Below are positions 45,548 to 53,153 of a stretch of 64,000 nucleotides of DNA, one piece after another. This stretch comes from Thermosphaera aggregans DSM 11486 (GTDB taxonomy: Archaea; Thermoproteota; Thermoprotei_A; Sulfolobales; Desulfurococcaceae): positions 186,001-250,000 of the forward strand of contig NC_014160.1 in NCBI RefSeq assembly GCF_000092185.1. The letters run 5' to 3'. The first letter of the stretch is position 1. Each line of letters opens with the position of its first letter. A program made the position numbers and the translations under genes. The notes under the pieces were generated by a model that worked only from the letters and a program-made list of their open reading frames with translations, was not told where the DNA came from and ran no database searches.

Positions 45548-45656
45548 GGTATAACACCAAGACAGGGATAAACGGGCTCTTAATTAATTAAACTTTCCTG
45601 TATAGAGACTATATATGTGTACATGCAAATACGTAGTTTACACAGAGCGCTGTCCT
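45393..45656. other. Junction region with remnant promoter
   Basis: Beyond the malic enzyme start, 45548-45656 holds AT-rich sequence (TTAATTAATTAAAC near 45580) and no gene. The GC-rich segment begins at the end of the symporter gene at 45657. Confidence 0.4.
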
Positions 45657-47116
45657 CTAGCCGGGAGGCTGGGCTCGAAGGGCTCCCCGCGAACCCGTTA
45701 GTTTCGACTCGACTAATTGGCCAGCTACCAGTATCAGTGTCGAGACCAGTAGTACCCACGCCGAGAGCGGTAAGCCGGCCACTACTTCTCTAAAAGCCCT
45801 TCTAGGACCCAGCACAGTAGCGTAGTACGTGGCGAGCCCGACGCCCACTACTAGTGACGCGAGGGCGGATCTCCTCATCACCGTGCTAGTTCTGGGTTGC
45901 CTGTACACTCCGAGCACTGTAATGGGGGCTAGTGGTAGCAGTATTACCGAGGTCAAGACGGAGAGCTCAACTATAAATCCAGTGCCCAGCAGGGCTACTA
46001 GCGTAGCGGCTACTACTAGCGCGGCGTCGACGGCCCGGGCTACTGCCAGGCTCTTCTTCTCGCTCAGCGACACTAGACTACTAGACACTGCGAGGACTAT
46101 GCTATTAGCCGTGGAGACGGCGGCCGCAATTACACTAACAGCTATTAGAGACCCTAGAGGCGGGTGCATGAGTCCGAGTAAGTAGGGCGTGACGGAGTCC
46201 CAGCCTAGACCCCTGGGCAGGGCTCCAGTAGCGGCTAGACCAGCCGCTACGAGGCCGACTAGCACGACTACTAGAGTGTAGAGGAACCCGTAGATGTAGA
46301 ACGCGACTACGCCCTTCTTGTACGCCTCCTCGTCGCGGGGGACGTAGAGCCTAATAACTACCTGCGGGTTTGTAATGGCGAAGAAAGCCCAGGGTAGCGT
46401 GTAGGCTATAAACGTGGAGAGAGACCAGAACCCTGTCAGCCCCAAGTGCCCTGTCTTCGAGAGCTCCGTGAACACGTCGCTGAGAGTAAGCCCCCTCGCT
46501 GGCACTAGGTAGAAGAGCGCCCAGATCAAGTAGGCTAGCCCCCCGCTCAGCATTAAGAGCCCCTGGTAGGTGTCTGTGAGAGCTACGCTCCACATGCCGG
46601 CGATAAATATCCATGAGTAGACTAGAGCGGCGGATATGAGAATAGCCTCCAGTGACCCCAGGCCCCCGTAACTAAACATCGCCTCGAGGCCCCTTATCTG
46701 AGCGGCGAGGTAGGGCACCATTGCGAACAAGTAGACGAGCGCGGTGGCCACTGCGAGAACTCTGCTGTTGTAGAGGTCTCCCAGCATTTGCGAGGGAGCG
46801 AGCCACTGATATCTCCTGGCCAGTCTCCAGATCTCGTAGCCAATAGTGGAGAGAATGACTACTGTCGCGGCCAAGTAGAGGAGTTCGAAGCCGAGAGCGC
46901 CAATACCAGTAGCGTAGGTCATTCCGACGAGCCCCCCATCATAAACGCGCTGTAAGTAGTTGCCGCGTAGGTTCCAGCTGAGAGCAGAACTCCGAGTCTA
47001 CTACTAGCAGTGTAGTAGTCGCGCAGACTCCTAGTAAAATACCTCCTCGAGAGCAGTGCTAGAGTAGTCCCTACAGCTATGTGCGCTACTAGGAGGACTA
47101 GGAGTTCTACTCTCAA
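45657..47116 (-). pseudogene. Second SSS symporter, split by a one-base deletion
   Basis: Closely parallels the symporter at 38679-40118: DYYTASSRLGVLLSAGTYAATTYSAFMM, then in the next frame LVGMTYATGIGALGFELLYL, AGMWSVALTDTYQGLLML, and AAAVSTANSIVLAVSS. The frame breaks at a run of six G (46932-46937 on the other strand). Restoring one T, giving ATGATGGTGGGGCT as in the native copy, repairs it exactly. Start is TTG 47116 after GGAGGAGGTGAG. Otherwise the gene is complete, so the lesion is recent or a sequencing error. Confidence 0.82.
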
Positions 47117-47121
47117 CTAGC

Positions 47122-47292
47122 TCACCTCCTCCTCCACAGCTCAATTATCGAGACGACACCAGCTAGGAGCGCCAGAGCGGTCCACGCAGTAAAGAGCTCT
47201 AGTCCACGCGCTCCGGGCAGGGCGGAGTAGGGTACTACGTAGAAGCAGAGTAGTAGAGCTACTTGGAGCAGTCTGAGTGCTAGCCTGTTCAT
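47122..47292 (-). CDS. Second YhdT-like symporter partner, 56 residues
   Basis: An unlisted short gene from ATG 47292 to TGA 47122. Its protein has two helices and lines up with the native partner: LLLCFYVVPYSAL with LILLMYVIPYAIL, and a C-terminal ELWRRR with YKWVRE. It ends 5 bases before the symporter start, as one operon. A palindromic operator candidate lies right before its start codon. It confirms that the whole two-gene transport unit was transferred. Confidence 0.75.
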   Translation of the reverse strand: MNRLALRLLQVALLLCFYVVPYSALPGARGLELFTAWTALALLAGVVSIIELWRRR

Positions 47293-47302
47293 GGGTGAAC
47301 AC

Positions 47303-47316
47303 CGAACACTTGTTCG
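47303..47316. promoter_or_regulatory. Palindromic operator candidate, symporter/regulator promoter
   Basis: CGAACA-CT-TGTTCG is a perfect inverted repeat 10 bases upstream of the small symporter partner and between divergent promoters. A TATA-like TTTAAAATA (about 47345-47353) serves the regulator gene on the other side. The neighbouring gene encodes an HTH regulator with a ligand domain, the obvious candidate to bind here. Confidence 0.5.
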
Positions 47317-47370
47317 CCTCTGAGAGGAGTTTATTAAGAGCCTAGTTTAAAATACATCTGTGTGCGCTCT

Positions 47371-48381
47371 ATGAGCTCTGTTAAGAGGCGCCTACTAGAG
47401 TTCTTAAAGAGCTATCAGGGCTCTTACATTCCGCAGTCGCACATTCACAGGGCGCTGGGGGTCTCTAAGAGCAGGGTCTCAGAGATCCTCCGCGAGCTGG
47501 AGTTAGAGGGGCTTATAGCGAGGACTAGTATTGGGAGGAGTAAAGTAGTCTACGTCAAGCCCGGGCTCTCTGAGAGGCACGCGGAGCCGGACCACAAGTC
47601 GCTCAGAGTGGGGATTGTCTACTCCAGCGAGTACTTGTTTCTCGGCGGCTTTGTTAAAAGACTCGCGAAGCGGGGCTTCAGGGTCGAGATGCTCGTCTAC
47701 AGAGACGGCTTAAAAGCCACTAGAGCACTGGCCGAGGGCGAAGTACACGCCGCGCTCTCACCTCTAGTCGGGCAACTCTACTTATACCCCACTTACAGGA
47801 CCTACAGAGTAGTCCTCGGGGGTCTCAGTGGGGGGTTCAGGGTGCTCTACAGAGAGGGCTCTAGCAGAGTCTACTCTACTGTGATTAGCACAATGGACTA
47901 CGCGAGGTGGCGCGCTCTGAGTAGAGGGCTCACTGAGGCCTCTCACACAGTCTACTACTCAGACCCCTCTACTCTGGCACTCCTCGCTAGTAGTGGCGGC
48001 TACGTGGTCACGTGGCACCCCGTATACCTGGAGCTCGAGAAGCACGGCTTCAGAGCCCTCTACACGCCCGGCGACTTGGAGGTGGAGTTCTGCTGCGTTC
48101 TCGGAGTCTCGAACACGCTAAGCCGGAGGGAGCTAGGAGTTGTGGTGAAGGCGTACTACGAGTCTCTCGAGGAGTACTCGCGGAGCCCAGACAAGTACTT
48201 AGACTACTACTCGGCTACTACGGGAATAGACGTCTCAGTGCTGAGGAGCGCTGTGAGGGAGTACAGAGTGCAGAGAGAGCTGGGGGTCAGAGTAGTGGAC
48301 AGAGTGCTCCAGGGCTACGCGCCGAGCGTGCCCAGTAGAGAGGTGTACTACGAGGCGACCATGCAGGGAGAACAGGGCTGA
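47371..48381 (+). CDS. One-component regulator: winged HTH fused to solute-binding fold
   Basis: About 336 residues. Residues 5-65 form a winged HTH (IPQSHIHRALGVSKSRVSEILRELELEG). From about 78 on, RVGIVYSSEYLFLGGFVKRLAKRG, GEVHAALSPLVGQ, YSDPSTLALLASSGGYVVTWHPVYLE and a helical tail with EEYSRSPDKYLDYYSATTGID follow the NMT1/nitrate-taurine binding-protein fold, with no signal peptide. So a ligand-binding domain is used inside the cell as sensor. It faces the symporter operon and probably senses the transported solute. ATG 47371 or GTG 47362 is the start. Confidence 0.78.
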   Translation: MSSVKRRLLEFLKSYQGSYIPQSHIHRALGVSKSRVSEILRELELEGLIARTSIGRSKVVYVKPGLSERHAEPDHKSLRVGIVYSSEYLFLGGFVKRLAKRGFRVEMLVYRDGLKATRALAEGEVHAALSPLVGQLYLYPTYRTYRVVLGGLSGGFRVLYREGSSRVYSTVISTMDYARWRALSRGLTEASHTVYYSDPSTLALLASSGGYVVTWHPVYLELEKHGFRALYTPGDLEVEFCCVLGVSNTLSRRELGVVVKAYYESLEEYSRSPDKYLDYYSATTGIDVSVLRSAVREYRVQRELGVRVVDRVLQGYAPSVPSREVYYEATMQGEQG

Positions 48382-48663
48382 GTGGCTAGACCGTTCACCC
48401 GAGAGCGATTGTTCCTGGTGTTTTAGGGTCGTTTAATGCCACCCTCGGGCTCCTCACGGCGTGGTGCCGAGCCGCACACCGCGGTTCAGCCGCGGGTCTT
48501 GGGACTCGGCACTCCTAGAAGTGAAAGTGTGTAAAATAGTAATTAGGGTGACGTTGAGGTCTTAAGTGCTCTGTAGTAGACAGGATCAAGTGTACTCTCT
48601 GGAACCAGGTTGCTCTCGTGTTATTAGTCTAGCTTTAATTTTTAATCATTGCACTGTCTGTTC
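48382..48663. other. Intergenic region with structured element
   Basis: 282 bases between the regulator and the small membrane protein gene. The first half is GC-rich and folds into the hairpin listed separately, plus a looser pair CCCGAG (48399-48404) / CTCGGG (48444-48449). The second half (48540-48660) is AT-rich and shows no gene. Confidence 0.4.
48464..48512. other. Strong two-part hairpin, possible RNA
   Basis: GTGCCGAG (48464-48471) pairs perfectly with CTCGGCAC (48505-48512). Inside, ACCGCGG and CCGCGGGT form a second stem with one bulged G around the loop TTCAG. An internal loop (CCGCAC / CTTGGGA) separates the stems. The shape resembles an H/ACA unit but neither strand has an ACA box or a kink-turn at the right place. 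It could be an RNA gene or a DNA cruciform site. Confidence 0.4.
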
Positions 48664-49131
48664 TTATTCAGAGAAGTCTTCTAGTTGTTTTGCTCTAGTA
48701 TAGCCCTTGTAGCCAATTACAGTAAAGAGTATTATTGCGAGCACGGTCATAGCGAGAGCGAGCTCTACAGGGGCACTAGACAGCTCAAACAAGAAATACG
48801 CCACCAGCCAGATCAGGGCTGTCGCGACCGCCGAGTAGAGAAGCATGCCGACTAGGAGAGCGAGCACGCGTTTTGGGAGGTAAGGTGCACGCTCTAATAG
48901 CAATACTGTGGCTAGAATTAGGAGGAACACACCGATAAATAAGTTCGCTCTGTTACCAGTGAGAGTCCACGTAAAAATATTTATGATAGAGGCAATCAGC
49001 CCGCAGGCGAAAAATGCAATGAAGTACTTAACTCCTAAAGAGCCTTTACGCAGAGTCTGCAAAACGTGCTCACCTGTAAGGGTTTTTGGGTAATCTCGCT
49101 CACCATAACCCGATGCACCTGCCAGCTTCAT
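48664..49131 (-). CDS. Four-helix membrane protein next to the halocin C8-like gene
   Basis: A protein of up to 155 residues with hydrophobic helices at about 34-53, 62-82, 88-115 and 122-143. Its start overlaps the end of the cysteine-rich protein gene by 32 bases on the same strand, so the two are co-transcribed and possibly co-translated. By position it could be an immunity or export factor for that protein, which is inference. No family is recognised. The true start may lie some codons downstream of ATG 49131. Confidence 0.6.
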   Translation of the reverse strand: MKLAGASGYGERDYPKTLTGEHVLQTLRKGSLGVKYFIAFFACGLIASIINIFTWTLTGNRANLFIGVFLLILATVLLLERAPYLPKRVLALLVGMLLYSAVATALIWLVAYFLFELSSAPVELALAMTVLAIILFTVIGYKGYTRAKQLEDFSE

Positions 49132-50245
49132 AGCAGGTCACTGGAAGGAAAATTAACACCGCACATGCAAGACAGCCAGCGAGACCCATTGCAATACACC
49201 CGAGACACCACCATATCGTAAATATGTGGAAACAAGGTGGTAGACAAGTTACTACTTGAACGCAGAGAGGGCACGCCGCCATCACCGATGAAATGGATGC
49301 AAGCGTGGCCAGGCAACTCACTATTGTTGACAAGCAATTAAGAAAACTGTAAATAGTATTTCCGCTATCTGTTATAACGTCGAAGCTTGTGAGGATGGTC
49401 TTGTCATATTCTGCCAACTTGCTCTCCACTATTTCTGTTAGCTCCGCTAGTGCTTTCTCTACGACTCGATATCCCTCAAAGAGGGTGAACTCGCCACTCT
49501 CCTGGTACACGTTAGAGAGCTCCTGCACTACCACGCCTAGAACGCTGTAAAGCCGAGATAGCGTGACGGAGGAGTTGACCCCTACAAGCTCTAGTGACAG
49601 TCGACCGCCCTCTTCACTCGGCACGTAGTCGATTAGCGTAATGGAGTAGTTGTAAGCCTCCTCACTTAGCGGTACGAGCAGAGTGCTTATGGACAAGTTG
49701 AAGTCTGCGTGTTTAATAGTGTATCCAAGTACGTAGTACTCCACTACTTCGCCTCCCACAGCCTTTACATGAATGAACACACCCCTTTTCTCGACTCCTT
49801 TCAACACCTCCGTGTAATTCCATATTGTTGCGACGTTCACTACTTGCAACTCCGCGTGCGTGTTGTTCTGAATAGCCATGAACTCTGAACCATGTGCCTG
49901 GATAGGACAGTAACTGCAGGTATAATTGACACAACCGCCCGTTGCATTGTAAAGCTCTGGAAGCTCCGGCGGTGCGAGCGAGTCTATTTTAATCACGTAC
50001 TCGTATCCGCTGATCGTGACTGTTACATTGTGATATGTTGTCTCATATGACGAGGGGCTTATAGTAATCTGCTTTGCGAGCGTAGGTGTTTTAGGGGATT
50101 CTTGTGTAAGAGGTTTGAAGAAGCCTGGTCGGAGGACTACGTCTGCGGGTATTAGCCTAAATACCACCATGAGTACTAGTACTATGGCTATTACGGACGC
50201 GGGAATTACGTACCTAGACGCGGACTTAGATATGGGTACCCCAAT
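49100..50245 (-). CDS. Membrane-anchored precursor with halocin C8-like cysteine-rich C-terminus
   Basis: About 381 residues if started at ATT 50245, which follows GAGGTGAT directly; the first standard codon, ATG 50170, would cut the N-terminal helix (RYVIPASVIAIVLVLMVVF) in half. Residues 50-290 are a beta-rich extracellular domain with a CxxxxCxxC group and many NxS/T sites. The last 80 residues hold twelve cysteines in hydrophobic sequence (CPLCVQVVTCLPPC..., ending TCYEAGRCIGLW), a layout much like halocin C8 (CxxC-x7-C-x3-C..., ending in ACNRAGLC). I infer a bacteriocin-like precursor with a leader/immunity-type N-terminal domain. Confidence 0.55.
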   Translation of the reverse strand: MGVPISKSASRYVIPASVIAIVLVLMVVFRLIPADVVLRPGFFKPLTQESPKTPTLAKQITISPSSYETTYHNVTVTISGYEYVIKIDSLAPPELPELYNATGGCVNYTCSYCPIQAHGSEFMAIQNNTHAELQVVNVATIWNYTEVLKGVEKRGVFIHVKAVGGEVVEYYVLGYTIKHADFNLSISTLLVPLSEEAYNYSITLIDYVPSEEGGRLSLELVGVNSSVTLSRLYSVLGVVVQELSNVYQESGEFTLFEGYRVVEKALAELTEIVESKLAEYDKTILTSFDVITDSGNTIYSFLNCLSTIVSCLATLASISSVMAACPLCVQVVTCLPPCFHIFTIWWCLGCIAMGLAGCLACAVLIFLPVTCYEAGRCIGLW

Positions 50246-50279
50246 ATCACCTCTGTTAAAAGTTCATAATAAATATTTT

Positions 50280-50509
50280 TGAACATGAGTAAGTAAAGAG
50301 GCCTTGTCTAGCACTATCGACAAGTGTACTAATATCGCAGTAAGCTTCTCTTCGAGTGACTAACTATAGACTAGACAGGCACACAACATCAGCTTACCTC
50401 GTAGCCCTAAAAGGGCTCAAACAACCCCCAACTAGCCTTATTTACGGAAACGCCCCCCAACTTTTAAGCCCCAGTACTCATTTAGAGAGTGACTTGCGGG
50501 CTGAACTAC
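50280..50509. other. Intergenic region upstream of nurA
   Basis: 230 bases between divergent genes. It holds an inverted repeat CTTGTC-N10-GACAAG near 50305-50326, and a TATA-like CTTTTAAG at about 50461-50468 suited to nurA. The 76-codon open frame here has no coding character. Confidence 0.4.
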
Positions 50510-51564
50510 ATGCCTGTTCACGACAAGTTACTCCAGGCTCTCGCCTCTCTCGCAGCATAGATCTCCAGCGTCTACAGGCGTATTAGTGAACTAGAGTGCC
50601 AGGTCAGGGACATTAACACTTACCAGTTGAAGCCGGCGCCCAGAGGCGCTGTGGGAATAGTTGCTAGTGACTCGAGTAGAGTGTACAGAGAGATGAGAGC
50701 GGCTCTCCTCTTCGCCGTCCAGGCAGTGGCTGTCAGGTTCAAGTCCGGGGCCGAGGCCGTGCTCACAGACGCTGAGGCCGGCTACTGCGTCGTGCCAGCT
50801 GAGAGCGGTAAGACGCCTGTAGAGGAGGTTGTGAGGAGAGTGGCTCAGTTCGCTTCTAGAGAACTAGAACTCACAGTTGCGAGTAGGCTCGTGAGTGGAG
50901 GTGAGGTAGTCCCCCACGACGGCTCGCTCTTCTCGTTTCTCTGGTACGGTAAGTTCCCCGCAGTACCGGAGGAGTTCAAGTTCGCTAGGAGGCAGAGGCC
51001 CAGGACTCTGAGAGACCTCTGGCGGTCAGTAGCGAGCAGCCTACTCGAGGCTAGGCGCAGAGCACTATTACTATTCGTGGCCAAGACTATTAGGAGAAAC
51101 TACTACGTCGAGAAGCTAGTGCCGAGAGAGCTCGCGCCTACTAGCGCCCTGAACGACCTAGTCCTACTAGAGCTGCTGAGGAGACGGGGCTCTCTACCGC
51201 GAGAACCGCACTTCATCGAGCCGCTCTACATCGAGAAGCCCAGCGACCTGCCGAGGCCCCTGAAGAGCCTAGACCCCGAGGACATGGAGTACGTTAAGCC
51301 ACTACTCCCCATCACAGTCACCTACGTGGTGTTTAGCCGGGACGCCCCCCCCACCAGCTGACTCTCTCCGGTAAGCTGAGCCCCGAGGAGCTGAGCGACA
51401 TCCTCGAAGCGCTACTCCCCTACTCGACTACCGGCTACCCGGACCCCCTCAGAGTAGCGCACAACTTGTGCAGAGTCTCAGTGCAGGAGTTTAGAGTCGT
51501 GGCGGCTAAATTTGGTTCAACGCGAATACCCACTGGGAGAGAGCTTCTGGGTGAATTCACGTGA
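50510..51564 (+). pseudogene. nurA: Decayed nurA nuclease gene
   Basis: NurA is the 5'-3' nuclease that works with HerA in DNA-end resection. From ATG 50510 the frame meets TAG at 50558-50560 after 16 codons, then continues open with GIVASDSSRVYRE (the catalytic-aspartate motif I). It shifts frame at an eight-C run (51345-51352), after which GYPDPLRVAHNLC, typical of the NurA C-terminus, is read to TGA 51562. Both lesions would stop the full protein. It is the first gene of a nurA-herA-mre11 operon and overlaps herA as GTGA. Confidence 0.8.
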
Positions 51565-53151
51565 CCACTAGACCTATAGGCTTCGTGGGGGAGACCTCGA
51601 CTCCCGTGGAGATCACTGTTAAGGCCACGCACCCAGTCCCCGCTGGCACTTACGTGTACTTGAAGTTCAGAGTGAGAGACCCCATTACCGGAGAGGAGCT
51701 GGACAGAGAGGTCGTGGGCGTTATTGGCTCTGTGAGCTTTAAGTCCTACGTCCCGGTCATAGCGAGCACTGTGAGCGAGATCCCCGAGAGCTACGTGAGC
51801 GAGTTAGAGCGCGAGAGCTACATGAACGCCGTTATAGTCGCTGACATTACCGGCGGGAGGGCTGAGCCCCCCGCTACCCGCCGCCACCGGAGACACCGGT
51901 GTACCCGGCTTGAGCAGAGCACTTGAGAGTAGTGTACTCTACTAGTAGGCCTGAGCGCGGTGTTAAAATAGGCTCTCTCCTCGGCTTTGGAGAGCTCGAC
52001 GTGGTAGTAGACGTGAATGCGCTCGCGAAGCACCTCCTCGTAGTGGGGACAACGGGGTCTGGTAAGAGCAACTTCGTGGCTATTCTAGCAGACAGGGTGG
52101 CTCAGCTAGGGGGCTCAGTAGTAGTATTCGACGTGCACAGAGAGTACAGGGGCTTGAAGAGCGAGTCGGGGAGAGTTCACGTAGTAGACTACGAGGCCGC
52201 GATAAACCTCGTCAAGACGCCTATTGAAATGCTCGTGAAGTTCATCATCCCCGAGAGCGCGGCGACCAAGCAGAGAAGACTGCTGAGAAGCGCTCTGCGG
52301 AGACTAAACGAGGAGGTAGTGAAGGTGGCTACTGAGAACAGGTTCCCCTACTCAGAGGCCGTTAAGAGAATATACGCTGAGGAGAGGAAGCGGAAGGGCC
52401 TGGGGCAGGCTGAGACCCCGGAGGAGATGTACAGCGAGCTCTTAAAGAAGTACGTGGAGGAGGCCGGCAGGAGTAGTGGTGAGAGGAGCGTTGCCGACGT
52501 CCTAGACAAAGTAGACGATTTCTTCGAGTGGCACTTAGTGGGCCTGGACACGCCTAATGTGAGCGAGGTTGTGGGCTGCGGCAGAATAGTAGTAGACGTC
52601 TCGGTGCTCGTAGACTCCGAGAAGGACTACATGCTGAAAGTCGTGGCCGAGGATTTCCTCTAGTCGCTCAAACAGCGGAGAATACCCCCCACAATGCTAG
52701 TCGTGGAGGAGGCCCACCTCTTCATAGGCTCCAAGACCCAGACGTGGAGTAAAGAGTCTCTCCAGAGGTTTATCAGAGAGGGGAGGAAGTTTGGGGGAAT
52801 GCTAGTAGTCGTGAGCCAGAGGCCAAGGGCGCTAGACCCCGCGTGGTGTCTCAAGTACAGAACTTCGTCTTGCTCAAGCTCGTGCAGAAGAGTGACCGTG
52901 TGTTTATTACAGAGGTCTCCGACATTCTCAGCGAGGAGTACGTGAACGTGTTGCCGGCTCTGAGCCCCGGGCAGACCGTTGTGCTGGGAGAGTGGATTGG
53001 CAAATACCCCGCTCTCGTTAAAATAGACCTTCACAGGGGTAAGAGAGTGAGCGCGACCCTGGATATCGTGAGCTCCTGGAGGAGAGCACTCGAAGAGGTC
53101 TCTCTGAGGGCTAGTGAGGGGTCTCCTAGTAGCGAGTGGGAGGCTGTGTAG
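51561..53151 (+). pseudogene. herA: Decayed herA helicase gene
   Basis: HerA is a hexameric DNA translocase. The N-terminal HAS barrel (GFVGETSTPVEITVKA) starts at GTG 51561. The frame shifts near a C run at 51867-51872; the next frame has Walker A VGTTGSGKSN (about 52045). TAG at 52661-52663 breaks it again, Walker B MLVVEEAHLF follows, and a third lesion, loss of one base near 52838-52844, precedes VSQVQNFVLLKL. The C-terminus is otherwise complete. Three lesions in one gene indicate a pseudogene. Confidence 0.85.
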
Positions 53152-53153
53152 CC

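Noticed and set aside
48464-48512. H/ACA RNA
   Set aside because: The stem layout is suggestive, but neither strand has ACA at 14-16 bases from the pocket and the upper stem lacks a kink-turn.
50356-50586. 76-codon open frame upstream of nurA
   Set aside because: It overlaps the nurA start in another frame and has no coding pattern; nurA fits the region better.
50510-53151. HerA-based antiphage defence system
   Set aside because: The neighbours are NurA and Mre11, the DNA-end resection set, with no SIR2 or other effector, and the genes are broken.
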